Shown piece by piece: positions 13,322 to 26,937 of a stretch of 64,000 bases of DNA. The DNA lies in the NCBI GenBank assembly GCA_020226215.1, contig CM035233.1:2728001-2792000 (forward strand), in the 5' to 3' direction. A program made the position numbers and the translations under genes. Numbering within the stretch: the stretch's first letter is position 1; each line of letters starts with the position of its first letter. This stretch comes from Sindora glabra (taxonomy: Eukaryota > Streptophyta > Magnoliopsida > Fabales > Fabaceae). The notes beneath the pieces are model-generated. The model saw only the letters and a list, made by a program, of their open reading frames with translations. It ran no database searches and was not told where the DNA came from.

Positions 13322-14980
13322 AAGAAAAACTTGACTCTAGGTTGATTTCTAAATATGTTGACCTTGCAGAAGGAAAGTGCTAGTACAAATCACCAATATT
13401 AAAAGTCTTTAAAATCCCTTATCATTAAGCAAATCATTAACATAAGCATTATTATTAATTTTCTTTAGAAATTTATGTGGCTTATACTTCTTTAGTTCTA
13501 ATGTGTTGCATTTTCCATTTGAGAATCTCTCTTTTCTTAAGAAACTCATAACCATGTTTCCTTTTTAAAATGTCTTTAAATATGCCCTTTAGAAACTTGA
13601 CAAACAAGACATTTTTGAACAAGATTCCCTATGTCTTTCTTTAGTTAAGGCTAATAATATCACTTTTCTACATTTACTATTATCTTGTCTCTTCCAAGAT
13701 GTCCACTAAGCCTTCCTCCATAAAGGTTATAGATGATTCTTTCTCTAAAAGACACATTTGGGATGCAAAGCTTATTTCATAACCTTCTAACACATAAAAA
13801 TCACTTGTTGGTTGCTTTAATAAGTACTTATCCCAAATATTATTAAACATTTCATTTGCTTGGTATAGTTCTTTTAGTCATTCAAATATAACAATTTCTT
13901 ATTTAAGAGTAATAAGTAGAATTGCTCTCCATAAAGCATCTATAATGTGATTGGAAGCCCTTAACTTGTACTTTATCACATATGCTAATTACTTTAACTT
14001 TCACATAAATATGCAAATTACTTTAACTTGCATGCATCTTATTTAAGTACTTTTAGTTGTTAAAATGGTTCAATATTTTATGATCTAAGTAAATGATAAA
14101 CTTTTTAGAAATCAAGTAATATTCTTAATGGTGTAATGTTTGTACTACTATATATAACTCCTGCTTATAAATTGACTATTTTTTTCATATTTCATTAAGT
14201 TTCTCACTATAGAAAGCGATTGATCCTTCTTATGAAAGAACTCCCCCAATTGCAACTCCACTTACATTGCGTTTAACCTTAAATAGCTTCTTAAAATTAA
14301 GTAATGCTAACATTAGAATTGTGGTTAGCTTCTATTTTATCTTGATGAAATTTTTCTTAGCTTTTTTAGTCCATTAAAACCTCTTTTTACTTAAATAATT
14401 AGTGATTGATGCAACTAATTATTGCAACAATACTACTAAAGTTTCAAGTAAACTTTTGATAAAATATCACTAAACCATGGAAGCTTTTAACTTCATTGAT
14501 ATTCTTTGGTATTGGCCATTCTTTAATTGCATGTACTTTTTCTTTGTCAACGTGTATCTTTTAAGCATTTATGATAAATCCTAAAAAGATCAACAATTGG
14601 TCGTAAAGTTACATTTCTTCAAGTTAATGTATAATTTATTGTCATGAAGAACATTCATAACTTTTTTCAATTGACTTTCTTGCTCATTTATGCTTTTACC
14701 ATATATTAGGATGTCATTAATGTAAATAACAATAAATTTTCCAATGAATGGCTTAAGTACTTGATTCATGATATGCATAATAATACTCAACATGTTAAAT
14801 AGTCCAAATAGCATTATTAGCAATTCATATAAGTTATCTTTCATTTTAAAAGCTATCTTCTATCATCATTTGGCCTTATGGGAACTTGATGATATCCACT
14901 TCTTAAATTAATTATGAAAAATACTATTGAACCTTGGAATTGATTTAATATGTCTCCTAGTTGAGGTATTAGGAAACTAT

Positions 14981-17924
14981 GAGGTTGTTTGGTTCACCTC
15001 AATAATATGGTAAATTCTATTTCTTAGCAAATAGGAAAAATATTAATTATTTGGTTAGCTATTATTTAACAAATTAGAGGAAATATGACTTTCTAAGAAG
15101 TCCTACTTCTGATAAAATATGGGAAGTTAATTACCTACTATCACGACCCCAAACTCGATCTTAATTGATGTGGAACCCTTTTACTAGTTTCCACTAACCT
15201 ATGTGTGTGTGCTTAACTTAGTGTTAATCTAATGTTACGTGAGACATTCATAGAGGAGAATAGTATTTCAAGATAGCATTCATAAAAAATTTCTACAAAA
15301 GACATGAAAGTTAGAAATGCTTATGATTCCCTTCCTAAAATGAGGACAAGGAAGCCTAACTAACTTTTAAAGAGTTAGTTCAACATTCTATTAATCTAAC
15401 ACTATGACAGACAAGAGGCATAAAATATTCTATATACATGGACTGTGCTACCAAAATACCGTCAACGAGTTCTTACGAACTCTAACTCTGAGGAGGTAGA
15501 GGTAGAGGTAGAGGTAGAGGCTCAACTTGTGAATCTATAAAATAAAACATGAAGGAGTGAGTTCGAGGCTTAGTGAGTAGATAATCTATAAGAATAACAA
15601 CAACTTACAATAACTTACCCATCAGGCTGTCTTCCTTAAAAAAAATTATATCATAAACAAACATATTGGTAAGTAAGGGCCAACAACACTGAGATTATCA
15701 CACACTCATCTCAAGTTTAATGTATCATATAACAATACTCATGATTATTGTACCCAACATCATATTTCATTCAATGGACAAACAGTAAATAAAATATATT
15801 CATCCTCCTTTTAACTCCCAGGCTAACCTCATATCCTAACTGCTTGTTCCATCCTTGTTCCTCCCAGGCTAACCTTATACCCTACCCGTCTTATTATCGA
15901 GAATTTTCCATCCGATATTCACAACATTGCCTATATCATATTTCTCACCTTTAATGCCCCTTATAAGAGCTCAAGCTCCAATCAATATAATCACAATTCA
16001 ATTTAATGTACCTCACAATATCTATCAACATCATCGTACTCTCTTGTATAGCTACAAGCATTTACATATATCATAGTTCTCGTACTATAACTTGTCCTAA
16101 ACCAATATACTTTTAGTACTTATAAGTTAAATATCCATGATAGACCATTATAAGGTGTGGAAACATAAAATAGATTGAAAATGAGTTATATGAAGGCCAT
16201 AATTCTTATCTATGAGTGATATTTTAGGAATAACTCATAAACTATAGATGTATTATGCATGAAACTCTTTTCATATGAAAGTAGGTTCAGTCACCTTTCC
16301 ATAAATTACTTATTTTCCCAAATCAACTAAGTTTTAAAAGAATTATGTCCTCTTGAAGTTAGGCATAAAAGTTTACTTTTCTGAAATTAAGAATTTCTAA
16401 CATTTGCTCATTGTTTTAATGATATCTAAAAATATATACATTCTTTTAATTTGAAACTAATTTCATTTGAAAGTAAACTCAATTACCTTTAAAAGGATAG
16501 GTGGTTTGTTTACAACGGATATAAGATGAAGGAGTTATTCCCCTTCTAAGTCGACATGAAAATTTACAGTTGATGAATCGATTGGTGAATCGATTCACTA
16601 ACCCAGTTTTCTCCTTTAGACCCCTAGAATCGATTGGCCACTCGATTCATCAACCCTTGAGAGTGCTGAACCACTTAGCTACTTGATTTTGAAGCCCAGT
16701 TTTACCTTTGGACCCCCTAAATCGATTAGCCACTTGATTCACACATAAAAAACTTAATTTTCTACAAAATTTTCACTGTGCAACCGATCCAAAACACCTC
16801 ATAATCATATATAATTCACATTAAACCCAAGTATGATCATTAATACACCTATATAACATCTCATATCACTTTTTTCCATCATTTATTACTTTCAAAATAT
16901 AAGATTAAATCAAAATCAAGCAAGGTCATAAACTAACTCATAATTCACATATATCTTCATATAACTTCAAAATCTATAGATTTAGCTAGATTATCCACTC
17001 ACCTTGTATGGCAGAGGATGTTAGAAGATAAATTTGAAGATCTTTCAACCCTAATGATGTTAAAATCTATGGTTTCTAGAGTTAAGTTTAAAATGCTTAA
17101 CACATTCAAATAAGCTTCAAATCTTTTATCAACCAAGAAGAAGTAGAAAGGATTCTTGATGAAAATATTATTCTTACCTCAATTAAATGAAGAAATTAAG
17201 AAAATTGTAAAGTCTCCCTTGCTTGGTTAGTGAAGTGGTGAGAGGATTATTTAGAGAAAGTGGAAGAAAATGGAGAAATGAGATGGTGAGGATCTTTAGG
17301 GCTGAAAAAGGGGGAAAGTAGGGCTTTAAGGGCATTTTTGAAAAAATGCTCCTATATTTCTTCCATACTTATATACTCACTTATATTAGTATATAACTTT
17401 ATACCTCAAAATTCTAGTAAACTTTTTTACAATAAATTTCACCCAAATTACATTCTCATTCTCTTATTTTTATCAATTCTATTTTATTTCATAATTCACA
17501 CATAAAATTCTTAATTCACCTGAATTTACCGGTTGCTTAAACTACTCTCCCTCAGAATAAAATTTCTAATTTATTTATAACTAGGGAGAGTGTAACACTT
17601 ACCTCCTCTAACTAAGTTTTATTTTCTATATTTTTAATAGATATAATGATAAAATTATCTTCTTTAAATTCAATTTATAACAAATAAAATTTATTAATTT
17701 ATATTATAATAATATTGAAAATATAATAATTATTTTATTAACACTTGATACAATATTTAAAGTTGAACTAAATAAAATATAGAAAATTACTTTCTAGGAA
17801 GTATTACTTTTGATGTATCAACAAAATAACTTTAAGTACTTCCTAAGAAGTTCATATAAGAAGTTATTTCCTTGGAAGTTAAATTTCCCGTGATAAGTTA
17901 CTTCTTATGCAAATCAAATGACTC
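14981..17924. mobile_element. MITE-like DNA element inserted in the gypsy RT, itself interrupted
   Basis: The RT frame stops being recognisable at 14980 and resumes at 17929, so the insertion can be placed almost to the base. The left end is GAGGTTGTTTGGTTCAC. The right end in reverse complement is (G)GAGTCATTTGATTTGC. Most of the terminal positions agree and the mismatches are mainly transitions. CTAT flanks both sides (14977-14980 and 17925-17928), a 3-4 bp target duplication. The ends resemble the GTTTGGTT-type termini of PIF/Harbinger MITEs, but the superfamily is not certain. Without the nested unit the element is about 0.5 kb (14981-15138 plus 17598-17924). Confidence 0.7.
15139..17597. 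mobile_element. large LTR-like unit (solo LTR or non-autonomous element), 2.46 kb
   Basis: It begins TATCACGACCCC (probably from TGTCACGACC) and ends GAGAGTGTAACA. The flanking pentamers CCTAC (15134-15138) and CTTAC (17598-17602) differ at one position and fit a 5-bp target duplication. It has no coding sequence. It shares architecture with the unit at 21476-24683: the T-x-TCAC-x-ACC start, a 'GAACTTAGTGAATGAACTAG'-like motif near the left end (here 'GAGGCTTAGTGAGTAG'), 'CCACTCACCT' about 0.6 kb from the right end, and a TGT-x-ACA terminus. It contains an imperfect GAGGTA repeat at 15489-15520. It sits inside the MITE-like element. Confidence 0.65.
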
Positions 17925-19886
17925 CTATATCTAATAACTATCTTGTTAATAGCATGATTCCCAACATACATATGCTAGTTTTCATCTTTTTTTAATATTA
18001 ACAAAGTAAGAATTACACGTGGGCTTATGCTTCCTTGGATGTATCATTTGTGAATTAATTCCTCCATAATCTTTTTTGAGATTTCATTCTTTGCAGGGTT
18101 TATACAATAATATGATAAGTTTGGTAGACTTGCTCTTAGAATCAAATCAATGTGATGTTGAATATCTCTTATTTGTAAAAATCCATTAAATAAATCATTT
18201 GGAATGACATATTTGGATTCTTCTAATAAGGGTTATATTAATAATGGAATGCGAGTGTTAAGAGTTTTTTCCTTTTTAACAAAACGTGTAAAGGTTTTTT
18301 TAAACTTCTTTAATATTTTTAATAAATTCTTCCTCAAAATTGGATATAATGAAAAATGATTTTCCTTCTCTTCTAGAAACTTTGGTTATGTCTCACTTTT
18401 TATCAATTTGAGGAATAACTATTTTCTTGTTTTTCCACCAAAAAGTATAAATATTTTCCTTTTCACAATAAGTTACACTTACATTATATTGTTATGGTCA
18501 ATTAGGTAAAATCTTACAAGCATTAATGTCAATCACATCACAAATAATTTCATTCTTATAAGTTTTTCCACTTAAGAGTGGAACTATCAAATTTCTATCA
18601 TTTTAATAGCTGGTCATTTCTTGATTTATTTAATTTGGTAAGGCATGGAATGAGTTCCTATTGGCAACTTTAGATATTTAGCTAATGCAATTAATACAAT
18701 GTTCTCACACCTTCCATTATCTATAATTAGATCATATACTTTTTAGTTAACTAAATATTGTGAATAAAAAATCTTGTTGCATTAAGATGAATCTTCTTGC
18801 TTTGGAGTGTATAGTAACTTTTGAACCATACAAGACACATGCTTTCCTTCTTTGTTAGCAATTTCAATATTCTTCGACTCTTCACCTTTAAAAACATCTT
18901 TTCCATTCATGTATTCATTATAATCTACTATAGTAACGAATTTATGTGAATAACGTTTGTTAGATCAATGTCCAAGTTCATCACACTTGAAACACTTGCT
19001 CGACATGAGTTTGGCATAAGGATTCTTAGTCACTAAATTTGATTGTGTAGATTTAATGACTTTCATTGTTCCAATTGCACTCGTGTTGGATTGCTAATTA
19101 AAACTTAAAGATCGATCTCCTTCATTTGCATTTGGTTTCTCCTTATTCTAGCTTATTTAGGCACAAGTGAAAAAAGATGAATGTATAATTGAAGAATTTA
19201 CAAATGGTTATGATATCAATATTTCTACCTTAATGTCATGTTGTATGCTTCATCAACTGTCCAAATTAGAGTTAAAAACATCTTGTTTCTAATCTTAAAA
19301 TCTAAGCTATTGATGTAATGAGTTATTTATTATTCATCTATCTCTAGTAAGTGATATTATACTAAAAGCTTGAGAAATTTTTTAGTGTATTAAGTCACAA
19401 TTTGATTACTCTGAACATAATTTTGATATTATTGATAATCTATAAGTAGAAATCTCCCTTGGAGAAGCTTTTTTATCTTCCATCATGTTCTTATAAGTTT
19501 TTTCCTTATCTTTGATGACTATTTTGTAAATTATCCCACTAAGTAGCTATTTTTTCATTAAGTTTGTATGTAATGTGTTTCATTTTTATTATTTGGAATG
19601 TTTATCATGTCGAAGAAATTCTCTACCTCATATATCTAGTCTAGGAAACCTTCAATATTGAGATTGCCATTGAAGTTAAAAAGACTAACCTTTATGTGAT
19701 AGTCATCATTTCTTTGATTATGTCATCTCTTTGTCTAATTTTCTTCATATAATTTTCTTCATCCTTTTCTCTTGAGCTTGCATTATAGCTCAACAAGCCT
19801 TAATCCCATGATCACCATCAATTGGAAATTTATAGCCATCTTTATTATTGCTACAGTTATCATCTCAAACCTTCAATCTAAAACTT

Positions 19887-20264
19887 TGAATGGAAAATGA
19901 AAGTAGGAAAATATATTTCGAGCACATTAGAAATAAAATAATAATACTAAAATCAAATACTTTTTTAATATTTGAATTGAATATTAGATGAATGAAACTT
20001 TTTGATAGGGTGTATATATATATTAGTCCTAAGGAAATTATACATAAAATTTAAGTAATATGGGACTTAATATATTTATACTAATATCCTAAACTTAAAG
20101 CTTTTATTCTACACAATGTGGGACTTTATAAAAAAATAAAATAATAAAAAATAAATAACAAATAACAAATAAAAATAACTAATTTTGAGACTTCTTTTTA
20201 AGCTTAATTTGATCACTTTTCTCTATAAACTTAAAAGATTTAGCATCTGTATTAATTGCATATA
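19887..20264 (-). repeat. 5' LTR of the Ty3/gypsy element
   Basis: The direct-repeat partner of 12959-13308. In element orientation it starts TAATACAGATGCT and ends CATTCA. No convincing tRNA primer-binding site is visible just inside it. Confidence 0.82.
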
Positions 20265-21475
20265 TGAACTTTGTGTAGATGAAAATAATAGTCTAATATA
20301 TCCATGAATTAACAATTCTAAATTTGCATATAAAAGTAATTATTGGAAAATCAAAGTTTTAAGATAATATAATGTGCTTGTTAAAATAATTAAATTAGGT
20401 TCATTAAATTTAAGAGAAGGTAATTAATTTGAAAAGAGTGATTACTTATTTGGCTCAACTGTAAATATCGCCATAAATTAAGACAATATATCTCCTACTT
20501 TACTTAATATTAATATAATTTGCATTAGAACTAAAAAAACTCTACAAAACTACCATTCAATATGGTCATTGTCAAAATAACAGTTAGACTTTGTTTATAT
20601 GCTTCACCTTGCATACTTTATTTTTCATGCTATTGATCAAAGCACACTTCTACTAGTTATTAATTATAATTATTTTCTATTATTAAAAAAGAATATAATT
20701 GTTTTGTCCTTGAAAAAAGTTTCCTCAAAATAAATCATGCTAAGTGAAGTTATGAAGTAAGATAATACAAAATTTAACTCACAATATTAGTAAAAAGAAA
20801 AAAAATACTTTATTTTAGTGAATCACCCTAACTAAAACACCCTTATACTTTTGCCAAAGTGGATTTAAAACTCAAACTCTATTTCTATTTGAGTCTAATC
20901 CAACTTCAAATACAAATCAAACTACATCAATGAGCACAAATAGAATAATATATTTTTAGAACAAATGAAGTAAATTCATTTTTTTTTAAAAAGAAACAAC
21001 ATACGTAGATTTTTAAGATTTTGCAACTACATTATATCTCATTGTTAATTAGCTGGGAAGCACTTACTTTTGTTTTGTTTTCAATCAACTACATTCTTAT
21101 ATAGTTGAGAAGGAAGTGAAAAGGGTGAAATAAAATCCAGGAGTTATTCATATAAGTACCCCATTAGCTTTATAACAGTCCATAAATGTTCATTTTTCTT
21201 TTAAAGTTAAGAGGGTGATTTGTAAGCTTTTAAACTTTTTGTATTAAATTTATTAATCAAGAAAATTTTAAAGGATTAATCTATCTTTTTTCTCAAAATT
21301 TAATATAAACTTTATACAAATTATAAAATTTTAAATTAAATTAAAGAAAAATTATAATTTACCTATCCTTGTTTTTATTCTTTTTTACTTAACCTATATG
21401 TGATTTTAAGTATTGAAATTTATCCATATGTCTTTTTGATGTGCAAAATATTTTTATACTTATTTTCTCCTATAT
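20265..21475. other. AT-rich intergenic DNA
   Basis: No gene or identifiable element between two transposons. Confidence 0.6.
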
Positions 21476-21949
21476 TGTCACAACCTAACTTAGATTGTGG
21501 TCGGTGTGGAACTCATTACTCTTTTTCCATTGTCTCAAGTTGTTATTTCAGAATGATGCTTTAGACATGCCAAGGAGTCAAAATAAGTTCTCATACATTA
21601 AGGATATATATACATACACACACATATATTAACAATTCCTTTATAACAACATTTTAATTTGATTATAAAAAGAATGAACAAGCCAATCTAACTAGCTATA
21701 AATCTAAACGCATACCATTTTACCCATTCCTACTTTATACAATAAAGGCCTAACTTTTTAAATCAAACAAGTTATATGTTGCCTAAACATACTTTAAGTT
21801 CTCTATCAAATCTAACATCGAAGTGGTGGAAAAGGATTAAATAAGAAATTTGTAAAAGAAAACATATAGGAGGTAAGCTTGAACTTAGTGAATGAACTAG
21901 ATTTGTTGAATAGAAGGGTTGAATTGGCTTGTGTGAGTCAACCATTAAA

Positions 21950-22340
21950 TGGGAAGGACTAGATTTGTTTGATTTTTCATAGGAGGCCTTAATTTAGTCT
22001 TTGTAGATTTAAGCTAGATCATAGGTTTTTTTATTTTTAATTTTTTTAAAAAATTTTAACTTTTAAATAAGAAAAAAATTAAAATCATTCTAAAGTATCA
22101 TAAATTAATCATAATATATTTTAAATTTATATATAAGCTTAAAAATATTATATATATAATATAAGTCATAAAATGCTTAAAAAATAAAAATATTATTTAT
22201 AAATTATTCATAATACAATTCTACAAAATTAAAAATGAAACATATTAGTGTAATTTTGTATATATTGAAAATATTGGCTATATAAAATTTAGAAATATAA
22301 AAAAATTCATAAGCCATCTAGGGGCTAGCCTATGTGAACT
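21950..22340 (+). repeat. dispersed AT-rich repeat, copy 1 (inverted relative to 35417-35860)
   Basis: This matches the reverse complement of about 35417-35860. Examples are 'AATTTAGTCTTTGTAGATTT' against 'AATTTGGTCCTTGTAAGCTT', a shared 'AATATAAGTCA' block, and 'CATCTAG(G/C)' near the other end. No coding is seen. It may be an insertion within the LTR-like unit. Confidence 0.65.
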
Positions 22341-22640
22341 ACGAGCTTTTGCAAACTAGACTAGTTATAGGCTGCTACTTTTAAGGCCTTTAAAATGGAG
22401 GTCCAAACCTTTCAAAGGTCATGGATTAATGGGCTAGTTTGTGGGTTTCAACTTATTTCAACAATTTTAAAAATGAACATCTAAAAGTAGATGAAAATAA
22501 AAGGCAAAGCATAAGCTTATCAACTAGGTTTACCCTCTTGATTTCTTAAGCATCATATATCACAATTTAATTCCTAATAAGATAATAATTAATCAAATAA
22601 CATAAACAATATAAACATCTAGATTCTTCAAAATCACATA

Positions 22641-22752
<112 letters not shown>

Positions 22753-24683
22753 TTCCTATGATGTACCATACAAAATATACAATAACTGATCAGGGGTAAA
22801 CATATTTTATCCATTTCTTAATTAATCACTAAATTCGGACTCCTCATGATACAATTAGGGAATAGTAAAAATAGCTTTTTGAACTTCTAATATTTTTCTT
22901 AGTAAAAATAGTCTTACACGAGCTTCTGACATTATGTTATTAACTTTTAGTGAAAATACCCTCACATACTTCTAATACTATGACTATCTAGCGAAGATAG
23001 TGACGTGTAAGCTTTTGACATTATTTCATGCCTCGCAACCACTATGGCCATTCAGTGGAAACAAGTTAGCATGAGCATTCACATTATATCATTCTCATAT
23101 ATCATTTCATTTCTCATTTCATAAGTACACATACATAAACTCAAAACTTCCTTTATGCTGGGTTATGTAATCATACTAATAAAAACATCTATGTGTATAA
23201 CAACTTGCTATTTAGTGTAATATAAGCCATACAATACCCCTATACAATTAGTATGGCCATGCAAATTATCGACAATATTAAAATATAAATCTTGATTTAA
23301 TTCACATATTACTACTTCACTATATCTCATTGTATCACTAATAATCATGCATCTAACATGCATTTATCACATTCTAACTACTTTAGCTTTAGAAAGCTCT
23401 AGGATAAACCTAGATTCTTTGAATAACGTGATACTTCAACTTGAATTAGGTATAGCTGACTATATATTTGATTATAAAAGTTCAGAGAATAATTCTACTA
23501 GCTCATGGTTGATTATATAGTTAACTATTAAAGTCTAGAAAATAATTCTAATGCTTATAATCAACTATATAATTGACTACTAGTAGTTAGGGAGCAACTT
23601 AAAGGTTCATAGTTAATTATGACTTAGGTTTCTATGGATTCTTAGTTTAAAACATAATTTATCTACCACCAATTCAAATTGTATTTACTTATTAATTCAA
23701 CAATCCATACTAAACTATCAACTCATTCTTTTAAGACTTAAATTATGTTATTTCTCCCATTAAAACTAAATTAAACTTCATAAATTATCATTTTTCATAA
23801 ATAGTTATTTTAAAACCAAAAAATCATCCCTAATTAATCAAAATCAAATTAAACTTGTAAATTTGAAGTAGATTGTTTACTCACCTAATATGAAGAAGGT
23901 TTTAGAATACCAAATTTAGTACTTCTTGGTCATAAACATAGTTGTAAGGATTTTTATTAGGTTCATTTCTCCCCTTTTAAGCTAAATGTTCAAATTTTCT
24001 CAAATTCAAAGAAAACTATGAAAAATCTAGTGTTAAGGAAGCTTTACCATATTCGTGTGAAGAATTTAAAAAGAAATTACTTTAATTTTGCTTATTTAAT
24101 TAGAATCTTGAAGAAAAAAAAAGAATGAGAAAGTTTGAGAAAGGTGAAGGCTAAATGTTGGAAAAATGGAAAATAATGCTCGAAGGGCTAATATTAAGTT
24201 TATAAAGGCAAGCGCAATTTGAAAAATAAGGAAGTTATGTCTTATACTCACCAGCTATCATTCCTGAACTACAATCGATTATGCTAGTTTATAATGTAAG
24301 TCAGATGGTGATAGTCAACTACTACCTATCTTTTTCTCACTTAATTGCTTTATAACCTTCCCTACTCTTAACTATTCATCCATAGTTCACTTTTAAACAC
24401 TTTTACCTTCCTACTATTTGGTTTTACCCTACATTTTTATTTAGGGTTTGTTTAATAAATAAATTTCTATTTTCCATAATTATTTCACTCTAAATTTTAT
24501 CTTAAATATTAGATATTTTCTTTTCTCCAAATTTCTCATTTATGCTTTTTTAATCATAATTTATCCATTTCTTAGAAAATTTATTCCCCATTATATTTAT
24601 TTTGCTAAAATTAATTTGTTATTTCCCTTTTTCAAAACATAATAAGAAATTTAATATTCCAAAATTCTAAAGAGGATGTGACA

Positions 24684-25139
24684 TATATTCTAGATCTTAA
24701 AATGCATATATGCTTAAATGAATAAATTTTATCTTATTTTGTAAATGGTCATGGATTTTAGGATGAAATTGAGACCTGTTTGTTTTTTGGAAGAAATTTT
24801 TCATAAGAAAATTTTGTTTGCTTCTAAATAAATTAAGGAGTGGCATATTATCTCTAAAATTTGTCATAAAAAATGATACTTAGAACTATATTAATGGAGG
24901 AAAACAACTTCCTATTTGAAAAGGAGGAAATTATCTTTTACCAAACTTCCTATATTTAATATTAAATATATAGAACATTTTCCACTATTTTACTAGTTTA
25001 TAACTATATTTCTATTGGAGATATTTTTTCAGCAAAAGAATTATTACTAGAATTTTGATATTATTTTAGATTTTTAATCATAACTTAAGTTTCATAAATC
25101 TAATTAGGATGATTTTTATATATTTGAAAAGTTTAAAGA
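24684..25139. repeat. AT-rich DNA with a possible MITE relative
   Basis: The 'GAGACCTGTTTGTTTTTTGG' start near 24771 and 'ACTTCCTA' motifs up to about 24970 resemble the MITE-like element at 14981. No matching right end was found, so this is tentative. Confidence 0.25.
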
Positions 25140-26355
25140 GAGCCTAACAAATGTGATATTAGAGGTAAGACTTAGTTTGGACATTTTAAGGTCTAAATTT
25201 GGCCACAAATTTAATGCAATGTTATTATCCCACTTGACCATATCTTGATTTTTGGGTCATATTTCGAGTTTTAAAAGTCAAAATTGTGCAAATTTAGAGC
25301 CATATGTTAGCTAAGATCTAACTTAACAACTTTCATGGCTAAGAATTAGTGAAATGATAGTGAAAAAAGAGTTAGAAGTTGAATTATGAGATTTTACTAC
25401 AATTATCTATTTTAGTGTTTTTTTTTTGTCATAAGTAGAACTTTAGGCCTCTAAATTGAGTAAAACCCAAACAATTGTAACCTTAAAAGTTAGCATAACT
25501 TAGCCTAGGAGGATTTTCTCTTTACAAAATTAGAATATTAGGCTAACTTAGCCACTAAAGGGCAGAACACACTAGATAACATTTCATCTTTTTCTCTTTT
25601 TGATTCCTAGAGCCATGAGTGGCTAATTTTCCTCTTTCTAGTTTAAACTTCTTTTGTACTTAATTTATGTAGATTGTGAAACTTAATTTTATCAATATAT
25701 TCTTAAATTGATTATTATTGTTTCTCTACTTTTTATTAATTATTGATTGCTAAAGGTGATTATATATAATAATCTATTGTTAAATGATTAATTGTGATTA
25801 GTTTGTGGTTTTGAATTATTGTCATGATTGATTATTGAAATAACAACTAGGATCTGATAATTATATGGTGAGTTTTTGTTAGAATTTTAGGAGAAATAGA
25901 AAATAAATTGATAATTTGTGATTGTGAATTTCTAATTTAGTCTTAGCCATGTTCTAGTGTTTAATGTTGTTGCTTAATAGATTTGATGGTTATTATAGGA
26001 TTCTAGATAATTCTTAAATTAAATTTAATAATACAAAATTAATTAAGTGATTATTGAATTAATTGACTTTAAGAATAGTTTATAAATGTTGTAAGGATCT
26101 TAAAAAACTTCTAGCTAAATAATTAATTCTAAGATAAGATATAATTGTCAAGAATTAATCATTAAATTAATTTATGGAATTGCCTTAAACTGGAACCTCT
26201 TTCTCATAACAATATTTTTTTTAATTGCTTACATTTCATTATTTAAGCAATTTCATTAAAAAACCTTATTCACATTATGTTACCGTTGATTAACTTCTAA
26301 TTCTTTGGGTTTGACATTAACTTGATAGTGCTACAAACTCTAGCAAGAACAATTA
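25140..26355. repeat. probable LTR remnant of a Ty3/gypsy-type element
   Basis: Non-coding. The motifs 'GAGCCATGAGTGGCTAATTT' (about 25610) and 'TTCTTTGGGTTTGACATTAA' followed by 'GATAGTGCTACAAACTCTAG' (about 26301-26345) are of a kind I recall from large plant gypsy LTR or leader regions. No paired copy or clear boundary is visible, so this rests mostly on recollection. Confidence 0.3.
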
Positions 26356-26374
26356 TAATTTTGGTATAAATGAT

Positions 26375-26660
26375 ATGTATCAATTTTCAACTATTAATAT
26401 TTTAGTCATCTAAATTATTTTTCATTCAAATTTTAACAAAGAACTCACATGTATCACATACAATATCTATTTCTTTAAATTTTAACTTAATTTAATATTT
26501 ACATAAAATCAAATTATCTAATATATTAAAGAGAGAAGTATTAAATTGTGTTAAAATTTAAAGAAGTAGAGATTACGTATGTTGCAAATAAGTTTTCTAT
26601 TAAAGTTTGAATGAAAAATAGTGTAGATAGGTATAATATTAACAATTGAAAGGATATGTT
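26375..26660. mobile_element. palindromic MITE, copy A
   Basis: Arms of about 125 bp (26375-26505 and 26521-26660) are imperfect inverted repeats. Shared blocks include ATTTTTCATTCAAA, TTTAAATTTTAAC and TAATATTAT. The single-stranded form would be one long hairpin. No coding. A related copy follows at about 27165-27540. Confidence 0.65.
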
Positions 26661-26937
26661 AGTAAATTATAACACTTAAAATGACAGATGACTCAGGTGA
26701 AAAGTACAAAATTATATGTGGATAAAGTATAAGAATTTTATGTAATAATAAATAAATAAAGTTATAAGTTTATGATTTAAAATTGTATTTAATTAGTTTT
26801 TATTTTTATATAAAATTATGAATTCAATAATAGATAAAATTTCTTTTCAAAAATTACAATTACAAATATCAATAAGGTGTTTTTTTAATGAAAAACATAC
26901 TAATTTCGAATAAACTTTATCCGTCAACAAATAGAAG

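Larger units (their letters stand above)
13390..19010 (-). pseudogene. gag-pol relic of the Ty3/gypsy element
   Basis: In minus-strand order: gag CCHC knuckle CFKCDELGH (18965-18994, stop directly after the His, last Cys replaced by Arg); protease 'LIIDNGRCENIVL' (about 18700-18740, family norm DSG); RT N-terminal part with 'ISPRVILTLLILKKDEN' and 'AINKIVIRYS' (17929-18110); after an insertion, the rest of RT with 'PQLGDILNQFQGS', 'LRSGYHQVPIRPND' and 'YINDILIYGK' (14590-14980; the usual Y-x-D-D reads YIND); the post-RT segment 'EVKSFHGLVIFYQKF' (about 14450); RNase H 'AIGGVLS...SIAFYSEKLNE' (14100-14280); and the integrase zinc domain 'GGRLSGHLGRDKII' (about 13700), which runs straight into the integrase C-terminal segment 'KKINNNAYVNDL' (about 13420). 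The integrase catalytic core is missing. Many stops and frameshifts are present; it cannot encode active proteins. Confidence 0.9.
12959..20264 (-). mobile_element. degenerate Ty3/gypsy LTR retrotransposon with both LTRs
   Basis: Two direct repeats of about 350-380 bp bound the element (12959-13308 and 19887-20264). They share long blocks such as AGAAATAAAATAATAATACT, ACTTAATATATTTATACTAA and ACTAATTT. Between them, on the minus strand, lie gag zinc-knuckle, protease, RT, RNase H and integrase remnants in Ty3/gypsy order, with a purine-rich tract next to the 3' LTR. Flanking pentamers ATTGT (12954-12958) and ATTGC (20265-20269) may be a decayed target duplication. The LTR start reads TAATAC rather than TG on both copies. 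About 2.9 kb of the span is later insertions. Confidence 0.88.
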
